Below are positions 4,576 through 10,190 of a stretch of DNA of 10,190 nucleotides, in pieces (position 1 is the stretch's first letter; the number at the start of each line of letters is the position of its first letter). The DNA is taken from positions 25,004 through 35,193 of the forward strand of contig CAZYWA010000013.1 in NCBI GenBank assembly GCA_964650975.1, read 5' to 3'. Below the pieces are notes generated by a model. That model searched no databases and was not told the origin of the DNA. It saw only the letters and a list, made by a program, of their open reading frames with translations. The position numbers and the translations under genes were made by a program. Source of the stretch: CAZYWA01 sp964650975 [NCBI: uncultured bacterium] (GTDB lineage Bacteria > JADJOY01).

Positions 4576-6264
4576 ATGGCACGAACGCCGCTCGTCGATC
4601 TCTTGCTGCGCGCTCACCGGTTGCACCGCGTCTCCCGTCAATCGGGAGTTCCGGTGCGCGAGCTGGCCGAGCGCTGGCAGGAGCGGCGGGCGGTGTCGCG
4701 GCGCGGGTTCCTGAAGGCGAGCGCGGCCGCGAGCGCGGGTGTGATGGCGGCCTCGTGCGGAGGCACCTCGCATGCCTCGAACGACGGCCGCGGGGTCGTG
4801 GTGGTGGGCGGCGGGATCGCCGGCCTCCACTGCGCGTTCCGCCTCAAGCAACTCGGTCTCAATCCGTACGTGTTCGACGCCAACGACCGCCTCGGCGGCC
4901 GCATGTTCACCGATCGCCAGACGTTTCCCAACGGCCAGCACTGCGAGCTGGGCGGCGAGCTGATCGGCACCGGCCACGAGACGCTGCGCGACCTCGCGGA
5001 CGAGTTCGATCTCACGCTGCTCGATTACTCGACCCTCGATCCCAGCCTCAGCCATCTGCGCGCCCTCTTCGGCGGCAAGCTGATCCCGGAAGCCGACGTG
5101 CTCGAGGGCTATGCACCGATCGCCGCCGCCATCGACGACGCCCTGAGCGTGCTCCACGATCCCGACGGCTACATCACGTACCACGACCCCAACGGCGCCG
5201 AGGCGCTCGACCAGCTGTCGATGTCGGCGTGGTTCGACTCGATCGGCGCCTCGGGTCCGGTTCGCCAGCTTCTCGAGGTGGCGTACGTCGGCGAGTACGG
5301 CCTCGAAGCCGACGTCACCAACGTGCTCAACCTGATGCTCCTGATCTCGACCGACACCACGAATTTCGAGATCTTCGGCGATTCGGACGAGCGCTTTCAC
5401 ACCGCGAGCGGCAACGACTCGTTCCCGTCGCGGCTCGCGGGCCAGCTCGACCCCACCCGCATCTTCACCGGCCACCGGCTGATCGCGATCCGCCAGCTCG
5501 GTGACGGCCGCTACGAGACCATCTACCAGCGTGACAGCGGCACGGTGGCGGCGCGCTGCGATCATCTGGTGCTGGCGCTGCCGTTCACGCTGCTGCGCGA
5601 GGTCGACATCTTCCTGCCGCTTCCCGACGTGAAGCGGAACGCGATCCAGAATCTCGGCTACGGCACCAACTCGAAGCTCATGTGCGGCTTCGACTCGCGC
5701 TACTGGTACGGCCTGGGCTCGGACGGAGAGACCTACTCCGACCTCGGCTACCAGAACACCTGGGACACGAGCCGCCTGCAGGTGGGCGACACCGGCATCC
5801 TCACGAACTTCGTGGGCGGGCAGGCCGGCATCGCGATGGGCGACGGCACCACCGAGAGCCAGCGCGACGCGTTCCTCACGCAGATCGAGCAGGTGCTCCC
5901 GGGTGCCGCAGCCTCCTCGAACGGCGCCACGGTGCGCTACGTGTGGCCCACGTTCGCGCTCACCAAGGGCAGTTACGCGTCCTACAAGGTCGGCCAGTAC
6001 AGCACCATCGCGGGCGCCGAGATCGAGCGGTTCGACAACGTGCACTTCTGCGGCGAGCACACCAGCCTCGACTTCCAGGGCTACATGGAAGGCGGGGCAC
6101 TCACCGGCGCCATGGCGGCCGACGAGATCGCCGCCGACATGGGCCTGACACCGGCGGCCGCGACACTTTCAGCGCCCGCTCGACGGGTGATGCAGCGCGC
6201 CCGCACGGTGCGCGCCAGCCACAAGCGGCTCGCGGCTCTACGCCGGGCTCAGCGCGGCCGCTGA
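4576..6264 (+). CDS. Tat-exported FAD-dependent amine oxidase-like protein
   Basis: The 562-aa product carries a twin-arginine signal (SRRGFLK, 41-47) followed by an Ala-rich h-region to ASC-GG. Cys61 could thus be lipidated, giving an exported, possibly membrane-anchored flavoprotein. FAD binding: VVVVGGGIAG (74-83), DANDRLGGRM (101-110) and the C-terminal FCGEHTSLDFQGYMEGG (491-507) typical of monoamine/L-amino-acid oxidases. K367 in GTNSKLM fits the conserved lysine that holds water at flavin N5. These enzymes oxidise amines or amino acids to imines; some members have other substrates, so the substrate is open. The unusually long ~40-residue stretch before the Tat motif has a helical, amphipathic look and could be a cytoplasmic helix. 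The protein ends in a basic tail (ARRVMQRAR...). The start at 4576 is supported by GAGGGG overlapping the YceI stop, indicating translational coupling. Confidence 0.88.
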   Translation: MARTPLVDLLLRAHRLHRVSRQSGVPVRELAERWQERRAVSRRGFLKASAAASAGVMAASCGGTSHASNDGRGVVVVGGGIAGLHCAFRLKQLGLNPYVFDANDRLGGRMFTDRQTFPNGQHCELGGELIGTGHETLRDLADEFDLTLLDYSTLDPSLSHLRALFGGKLIPEADVLEGYAPIAAAIDDALSVLHDPDGYITYHDPNGAEALDQLSMSAWFDSIGASGPVRQLLEVAYVGEYGLEADVTNVLNLMLLISTDTTNFEIFGDSDERFHTASGNDSFPSRLAGQLDPTRIFTGHRLIAIRQLGDGRYETIYQRDSGTVAARCDHLVLALPFTLLREVDIFLPLPDVKRNAIQNLGYGTNSKLMCGFDSRYWYGLGSDGETYSDLGYQNTWDTSRLQVGDTGILTNFVGGQAGIAMGDGTTESQRDAFLTQIEQVLPGAAASSNGATVRYVWPTFALTKGSYASYKVGQYSTIAGAEIERFDNVHFCGEHTSLDFQGYMEGGALTGAMAADEIAADMGLTPAAATLSAPARRVMQRARTVRASHKRLAALRRAQRGR

Positions 6265-6278
6265 CGGTTGGAGCGCGA

Positions 6279-6323
6279 CGGTCTCCGGCGCGCAGCCGAC
6301 CGATCGCGTCCGGCCGGGGACCG
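6279..6323. terminator. Hairpin between convergent genes, possible terminator
   Basis: Bases 6279-6289 (CGGTCTCCGGC) pair with 6313-6323 (GCCGGGGACCG) over 11 bp with one T-G wobble, around a 23-base loop. It sits in the 72-bp gap between the FAD oxidase stop and the AI-2E-family stop. There is no T-tract and the loop is long, so its role as a terminator is tentative. Confidence 0.35.
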
Positions 6324-6336
6324 CTCGGCTCCACCG

Positions 6337-7422
6337 TCAGGCGGACGACGGCATCGGCGGATCCGGCGGCGGCGCGAACTCGCGTCGCCAGATGCGCAGG
6401 CACGCCTGCAGGATCGCCACGAACACCGGGCCGAAAATGAGGCCCGTCGGCCCCATGGTCTTGGCGCCGCCCAGGAGCGAGAGCACCAAGAGCACCGGAT
6501 GGATGTTCACCCGGCCGCGCATCAGGAGCGGCTTCAGCACGTTGTCGATCTGCGCCACCACCGCGAGCCAGAAAATCACCAGACCCAGCGCCCATCCGCT
6601 GTGCCCGGTGGTCCAAAGGTAGATCGACGCCGTGATCCACACCGCCGCGGCGCCGATCAGCGGCACGAACGAGAGGCCGAAGGTCACGATTCCCCACATC
6701 AGCGCCCGGTCGATGGGCGCGACCCCGAACGCGATCCACACCAGGACGCCGTTCGCCGCCGCCACCGCGACGATCGCGATGAAGTTGGCGGTGATCATCT
6801 CGCGCACCTCGCGCGCGATCTGGAGCTCGTGCGCAGACGCGAGCGGCGAGAGATCCATGAAGAACCGGAAGAGCTGGGCGCCCTCGCTCAGGAGTACCAC
6901 CACGAACAGCATCCAGAGGGCGGTGGCGAGGCCGATGTCGGCGGTCGAGGTGACCACCTTCGGCGAGTACTGGACGATGGTGGTGCCGAGCTCGTTCGCG
7001 GCGGCGATCAGCTTGCCCTTGAGGTCGATGTCCGTCGGCGCCAGCTCGCCCAGCTTCTGCGCCTGCTGGATCGCGAACTGGTTCACGTGGTCGAGGATCG
7101 TCGCGAGCTGACCCCCCTGGAGCTGCGGGGCGATGCCCTGGGTGAACCGGAAGATCTCGCTCGCCACGACCGCCGCGAGGGCGCCCACCGGCAGCAGCAG
7201 GAAGATGCACAGCACCAGCAGCGACAAGAGCGCCGCCACGTAACGGCGCCCCTTGCAGCGTTTGACGATGCGTTCGTGAATCGGCAGGAAGAGCACCGCG
7301 GTCACCGCGGCGATGCCCGCGGTGTTCCAGAACGGCCGCATCATCCACGCGAAGCCGGCCACCAGCACCGCGAGGAACACCAGGAACGACACGCGTTCGC
7401 TGGTCCGCCGGGGCTCGATCAT
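6337..7422 (-). CDS. AI-2E family (PerM/YdiK-like) membrane transporter
   Basis: The 361-aa product is an integral membrane protein with the hydrophobicity layout of the AI-2E exporter superfamily. Two helices lie near the N-terminus (11-28, 31-48) and a long hairpin at ~63-90. A soluble helical segment follows (~95-155), then TM at ~156-178 and a C-terminal block of four to five helices from ~205. Family motifs seen are FVPLIGAAAVW, DNVLKPLLMRG, NIHPVLLVLSLLGG and GPTGLIFGPVFVAI. Despite the name, most members are not proven autoinducer-2 exporters; characterised relatives include Na+/H+ antiporter-like proteins, so the substrate is unassigned. The start at 7422 lacks a clear Shine-Dalgarno sequence, and it follows the HPF stop by 72 bp on the same strand. 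It may therefore be read from the HPF transcript. Confidence 0.88.
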   Translation of the reverse strand: MIEPRRTSERVSFLVFLAVLVAGFAWMMRPFWNTAGIAAVTAVLFLPIHERIVKRCKGRRYVAALLSLLVLCIFLLLPVGALAAVVASEIFRFTQGIAPQLQGGQLATILDHVNQFAIQQAQKLGELAPTDIDLKGKLIAAANELGTTIVQYSPKVVTSTADIGLATALWMLFVVVLLSEGAQLFRFFMDLSPLASAHELQIAREVREMITANFIAIVAVAAANGVLVWIAFGVAPIDRALMWGIVTFGLSFVPLIGAAAVWITASIYLWTTGHSGWALGLVIFWLAVVAQIDNVLKPLLMRGRVNIHPVLLVLSLLGGAKTMGPTGLIFGPVFVAILQACLRIWRREFAPPPDPPMPSSA

Positions 7423-7494
7423 CGCTGGTTTCGTCGGGGTGGTGCTGATCGTCGCGGACCTCGATACCTCGGGGGCGGGCGCGTGCGCCGCGGC

Positions 7495-7872
7495 TCAGAC
7501 CTCGGCCGGCCGCGTCTTGACCTCGCCGCGCTGCTTCCGCGCGAACTCCTTCAGCTGGCGCTCCATCGCGCCGAACGCGTCGCGGATCGCGGTGTGGATG
7601 TCCTCGTGCTTCTCGTGCTCGCCGGGCTCGTGGCTCACCACCAGCTCCTGGCCCGGCACTCCCAGCTCGACGCGGATGTGGAAGAGCTTGCGCTCCTTGT
7701 TCGAATGACGATGGGGCGACTCGATCACCACCCGGCAGGCGGTGATCCGGTCGTAGAAGTGCAACAGCTTCTGGGTGCGCTCGTGCACGAAGGTCTCGAT
7801 GGCATCGGAGCTCTCGAGCTCGTGGAACGTGATCTGCAGCGGGATTTCCTGCTCCTTCAGCGCGCTGTCCAT
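7495..7872 (-). CDS. hpf: HPF/RaiA-family ribosome hibernation factor (short form)
   Basis: The 125-aa product follows the HPF/YfiA fold. A first strand (PLQITFHELE, 11-20) is followed by a helix (ESSDAIETFVHERTQKLLHFY), paired strands (ITACRVVIESPHRH and KLFHIRVELGVPG) and the long basic helix EDIHTAIRDAFGAMERQLKEFARKQRG (90-116). These small proteins bind the 30S decoding site and silence ribosomes in stationary phase. It ends with KTRPAEV directly after the last helix and has no long-HPF dimerisation domain. The ATG at 7872 has GGAGGT 6 bases upstream; the longer frame from 7950 is leader. A weak promoter candidate (CCGACT-17-CCGAAT, 7961-7933 minus) would give a ~50-nt leader. The downstream neighbour is the AI-2E-family gene. 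Confidence 0.88.
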   Translation of the reverse strand: MDSALKEQEIPLQITFHELESSDAIETFVHERTQKLLHFYDRITACRVVIESPHRHSNKERKLFHIRVELGVPGQELVVSHEPGEHEKHEDIHTAIRDAFGAMERQLKEFARKQRGEVKTRPAEV

Positions 7873-7878
7873 GGTCGT

Positions 7879-7884
7879 ACCTCC
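7879..7884 (-). promoter_or_regulatory. Ribosome binding site fixing the HPF start
   Basis: GGAGGT on the minus strand is 6 bases upstream of the ATG at 7872. It excludes the extended start at 7950, whose 26 extra residues are Arg/Gly/Pro-rich and unlike any HPF N-terminus. Confidence 0.75.
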
Positions 7885-8086
7885 GATGTTCTCCCGGGGA
7901 GCGTTTCGAGCCCCCCGCCCCGCCCGAAGTGAATTCGGCCGGGGCCCCACCCCCGAGTCGGCTCGCCGAGCTCGCCGGCGCGCCTCTCAGCGCGTCCGTC
8001 TCGCTCGCCCGGTGATGGAGAGTATGTGGATGGAGCTGCGGAACGATGTTGGGCCCGCGCGGGGGCGAATGCGGCGGAACTCACGC
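7885..8086. other. Intergenic region between DUF362 and HPF genes, no gene seen
   Basis: About 200 bases, very GC-rich, lie between the DUF362 stop and the HPF ribosome site. I see a short inverted repeat CCGAA-GTGAA-TTCGG (7924-7938) and G/C homopolymer runs, but no T-tract hairpin and no strong promoter. Short open frames here have no ribosome site or recognisable sequence. It must hold the HPF promoter unless HPF is read from the DUF362 transcript. Confidence 0.4.
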
Positions 8087-9232
8087 TCAGGTGGTGCTTC
8101 CCGCTGCCGCGCCGACGAGCGCGGGAGAGCGCTCGAGGCCGGGCTTGTCAGGGTAACGCGTGAAGAGCTGTCCCCACGAGGTCTCCCGGCACCACTTCTG
8201 GAAGGTCTTCTCGTCCTTCATCGGCCAGCGGTAGTAGTCGTGGTAGGCCTCGCTGCCGAACACGAACGCCCACACCAGCGGGGTGTGGAAGAAGAGCTTC
8301 TGCGCCCACTTGAGCGGGCCGAACCACATCAGGTCGCCGATCATGCTGGCGCCGTTGTCGCCCACCACGAAACCCCAGCTCTCCTTCGAGACGTCGGCGC
8401 CCTTGATCTCGATCTCCTCGAACTTCCCGACGCCGAGCCCGGCTTCGTGCGCGAGCCGGATGTACTCGATCTTCATCGGGTCGAAACCCATCATGTGCGC
8501 CGCGACCGCGTCGATCGCAACCTGGTCCTCGGAGGCCAGGATGTAGTCCTTGATCACCGGGATCATGGTGCGCGGCCCCGGGCCGTTCCCGCAGGTGGTG
8601 CCGTCCATCACCGCGAAGAGCCCCGCGTGGATCTCCTGCTGGATCGCGAGCAGATCGACCAGGGTCTTGTGGATCCACGAGTGCGTGTAGTGGCGGTGGT
8701 TGTGCAGCAGCCCGCCGAACGCGTTCTTCATGGCCCCCGTGGTCTCGGTGTAGATGTGACACTTGACCGTGGGCAGATGGACGATGTTCTTGCCGTGGAA
8801 ATACTCGGGGATGCGGATGCCGTCCGGATAGATCCGGTGCAGCACGCGCGTTTCCGCCTTGGGCTTGATCACCACCCACTTCATGTCCTCTTCCTTGAAG
8901 TTGAAGAGGACCGGGATCTCGTACTTGCGGAAGAGCGGCACGTACTTGTTGAGATCCTCGCCCTTGAACGCGTCGGTGACGACGGTCTTGTTCTGGACGC
9001 AGGTCAAGTCCCGGTAGCCCGCGGCGCGCAAGCTGAGGATGGTGCCTTCCAGCTGCCACGGGGTGGTGTTGGCCCCCGGAAACGGGAAGTGCCACGAGAT
9101 GTTGTCCTTCAGAATGGTGGTCACGCCCGGCTTCAGAGCCTGGCGGTAGCCGCCCAGCTCCATCACCTTCTGCGTGTCCTCGAGTACCGATTCGGGCCGC
9201 GTCTTGACGACGGCCACGACTCCCTTGGGCAT
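8087..9232 (-). CDS. DUF362 family protein
   Basis: The 381-aa product resembles the DUF362 family. The N-terminal part has 'KTRPESVLEDTQKVMELGG' and 'LKPGVTTILKDNISW', followed by IVHLPTVKCHIYTETTGAMKNAFGGLL (150-176), the DUF362-typical 'lPkxKtHxxtgxTgamKNxfG' stretch. Later come VMDGTTCGNGPGPR (208-221) and LASEDQVAIDAVAAHMMGFDPMKIEYIRLAHEAGLG (232-267). Some DUF362 proteins carry ferredoxin-type clusters; this one has no CxxCxxC motif. A His-rich run, H177, H179, H181, H184 and H188, might bind metal. The C-terminal ~90 residues are aromatic-rich (FGPLKWAQKLFFHTPLVWAF) and may contact the membrane. The function of the family is not established. The ATG at 9232 has AGGAG 8 bases upstream; the frame to 9412 overlaps the divergent gene and is rejected. 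Confidence 0.82.
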   Translation of the reverse strand: MPKGVVAVVKTRPESVLEDTQKVMELGGYRQALKPGVTTILKDNISWHFPFPGANTTPWQLEGTILSLRAAGYRDLTCVQNKTVVTDAFKGEDLNKYVPLFRKYEIPVLFNFKEEDMKWVVIKPKAETRVLHRIYPDGIRIPEYFHGKNIVHLPTVKCHIYTETTGAMKNAFGGLLHNHRHYTHSWIHKTLVDLLAIQQEIHAGLFAVMDGTTCGNGPGPRTMIPVIKDYILASEDQVAIDAVAAHMMGFDPMKIEYIRLAHEAGLGVGKFEEIEIKGADVSKESWGFVVGDNGASMIGDLMWFGPLKWAQKLFFHTPLVWAFVFGSEAYHDYYRWPMKDEKTFQKWCRETSWGQLFTRYPDKPGLERSPALVGAAAGSTT

Positions 9233-9240
9233 GACTGAGT

Positions 9241-9245
9241 CTCCT
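9241..9245 (-). promoter_or_regulatory. Ribosome binding site fixing the DUF362 start
   Basis: AGGAG on the minus strand is 8 bases before the ATG at 9232. This supports the 381-residue form over a 441-residue one that would overlap the start of the opposite gene. Confidence 0.65.
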
Positions 9246-9293
9246 GAGCCTGAGTTGGCTCGACCTGTGGAGCTTAACCGTGCGCTAGCCTGG

Positions 9294-10085
9294 ATGTCTC
9301 GGTTCGTGGGTGATTTCGGTGTCCCCGTGACGGCCATCGCGACGACCGCTGCCTCAGCGCTCGCACCGGGCGCGTTTCTCACCGCCCGCTGGGAGCGGCT
9401 GGCGATGATCAACTACGAGGTCGACCCGGCGCTGCTGCGCGAGAGGGTTCCCCCCGGCGTCGAGCTCGACACCTGGAGCGCCCGCTGCTTCGTGAGCATG
9501 GTGGGCTTTCTGTTCCTCGACACCCGCGTCCTCGGCCTGCCGATCCCGTTCCACCGCGATTTCGAGGAAGTGAACCTGCGCTTCTACGTGCGCCGCCGCG
9601 GCGCCCCCGACGGCGACCGGCGCGGGGTGGTGTTCGTGAAGGAGCTGGTGCCGCGCTGGGCGATCGCGACCGTGGCGAACACCGTCTACAACGAGCGCTA
9701 CCAGTCGCTGCCCATGCGCCACCGGATCGAGTGGCCGGACGATGACGCGCGCGACGTCGAATTCGGCTGGCGCCTCGGGGGCCGCTGGAACCGGCTACGA
9801 GTGGCCGGCGAGGGTGTGGCGGCGATTCCGTCGCCAGGCTCCGAGGAGGAGTTCATCACCGAGCACTACTGGGGCTACGCCGGGCAGCGCGACGGCGGCT
9901 GCGTCGAGTACCGCGTCGAGCACCCGCAATGGCGGGTGTGGAAGGGCGCCACCGCCGAGCTCGACTGCGACGTCGAGCGCCTCTACGGCCGCGAATTCGT
10001 GAGTGTGCTCGCCGCGAAGCCCACGTCCGCGTTCATCGCGGAGGGCTCGCCCGTGGTGGTGCGGCGGGGAGTGCGCATCGCGTGA
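9294..10085 (+). CDS. DUF2071 (YqjF-like) family protein
   Basis: The 263-aa form matches DUF2071/YqjF, a family of unknown biochemical role with an acetoacetate-decarboxylase-like barrel. Motifs: FLTARWERLAMINYEVDPALL (28-48), VPPGVELDTW (52-61), FVSMVGFLFLDTRVLGLPIPFHRDFEEVNLRFYVRR (66-101) and FITEHYWGYAGQRDG (187-201), followed by EYRVEHPQWRVW (205-216). No signal peptide or membrane helix is evident. The start is uncertain. The ATG at 9294 is chosen; GTG at 9306 or 9327 would bring the start closer to the conserved FLTARW, and an ATG at 9231 would abut the opposite gene's start. None has a good Shine-Dalgarno site. The gene is divergent from DUF362; the shared 60-bp gap suggests linked control but not a shared function. 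Confidence 0.8.
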   Translation: MSRFVGDFGVPVTAIATTAASALAPGAFLTARWERLAMINYEVDPALLRERVPPGVELDTWSARCFVSMVGFLFLDTRVLGLPIPFHRDFEEVNLRFYVRRRGAPDGDRRGVVFVKELVPRWAIATVANTVYNERYQSLPMRHRIEWPDDDARDVEFGWRLGGRWNRLRVAGEGVAAIPSPGSEEEFITEHYWGYAGQRDGGCVEYRVEHPQWRVWKGATAELDCDVERLYGREFVSVLAAKPTSAFIAEGSPVVVRRGVRIA

Positions 10086-10149
10086 GCCCTAGTGTCCTGT
10101 CTCCGAAATTCGCAGAAGAAGTCGACGGGCATCGACAACGCAAGAGCGC

Positions 10150-10190
10150 ATGGATTTCAGGGACTTCATCGTTTCGCGGCGACCGTTCTG
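10150..10190 (+). CDS. Start of an unidentified reading frame (SpoIIM-like N-terminus?), cut by right edge
   Basis: From ATG 10150 the frame reads MDFRDFIVSRRPF and is open to the window end. The pattern 'MDxxxFIxxRRPxW' resembles the N-terminus of SpoIIM/DUF95-type membrane proteins, which are often found with RDD and MoxR/DUF58 genes. With 13 codons the resemblance is weak. A purine-rich AAGAG is 4-5 bases upstream. The preceding 60 bases are lower in GC than the rest of the window, so a mobile element ORF is the main alternative. Confidence 0.35.
   Translation, partial: MDFRDFIVSRRPF

Noticed and set aside
4549-6060. 503-codon minus-strand frame opposite the FAD oxidase
   Set aside because: Shadow of the real gene's codon bias; no motif, no ribosome site, and it runs through the YceI/FAD junction.
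6268-7932. 554-codon plus-strand frame spanning the AI-2E and HPF genes
   Set aside because: It crosses two recognisable genes on the other strand and is made of Arg/His/Asp/Glu-rich sequence with no domain.
7919-7961. G/C-rich inverted repeats upstream of HPF as a riboswitch or terminator
   Set aside because: Pairings are short, mutually exclusive and without a T-tract. In DNA this GC-rich they are expected by chance.
8053-8066. CCCGCGCGGG palindrome downstream of the DUF362 stop as a terminator
   Set aside because: It has no loop, so it cannot form a useful hairpin on its own, and no T-run follows.
9174-9293. Longer N-terminus for the DUF2071 protein
   Set aside because: It would overlap the DUF362 coding start on the other strand, has no ribosome site, and precedes the conserved domain by more than 60 residues.

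Overview
The window is GC-rich throughout (high by eye, with strong G/C preference at third codon positions). It has compact genes, Shine-Dalgarno-led starts, a Tat-exported flavoprotein, a lipoprotein and a long list of lipid-oxidation-type enzymes. This fits the chromosome of a high-GC Gram-negative soil or sediment bacterium of the old 'Deltaproteobacteria' (Myxococcota, Desulfobacterota or Binatota-like). That placement is an inference from gene style, not a marker-gene result.

Layout. (1) Positions 1-67 (minus) are the first 22 codons of a Phd/YefM-type antitoxin running off the left edge, with a 21-bp inverted repeat just upstream as a likely autoregulatory operator. (2) Positions 123-151 are a strong intrinsic terminator closing the next gene, an MFE-2/HSD17B4-like short-chain dehydrogenase (175-1080, minus). 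(3) Divergent from it is a secreted lipoprotein (1268-2503, plus) that reads as a seven-bladed TolB/PD40-like propeller. (4) Convergent with that, separated by a shared hairpin, is an acyl-CoA dehydrogenase (2567-3826, minus). (5) Divergent again is a two-gene operon: a YceI-family protein (3999-4562) and a Tat-signal FAD amine-oxidase-like protein (4576-6264). (6) Convergent with that operon are HPF/RaiA (7495-7872) and an AI-2E-family membrane protein (6337-7422), both minus. (7) A DUF362 protein (8087-9232, minus) is divergent from a DUF2071/YqjF-like protein (9294-10085, plus). (8) The last ~100 bases are lower in GC and start another reading frame at 10150, possibly SpoIIM-like or part of an insertion element.

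How the genes may work together. The dehydrogenase and the acyl-CoA dehydrogenase are both beta-oxidation-type enzymes. They are not adjacent, but the DNA 70-100 bp upstream of their starts is nearly the same: a TTGACG / 17-18 bp / TTSAAT promoter with a conserved flank. This suggests a common promoter type. The acyl-CoA dehydrogenase also has a perfect 16-bp palindrome placed where a repressor would act. The YceI and FAD genes are translationally coupled by sequence (13 bp apart, ribosome site inside the upstream stop). The remaining genes are unlinked housekeeping or uncharacterised families.

No CRISPR array, tRNA, rRNA or complete mobile element was seen. No intergenic gap exceeds about 215 bases. 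I found no convincing wholly new multi-gene system. The items most worth checking are the edge toxin-antitoxin locus, the shared promoter plus palindrome, and the composition change at the right end.
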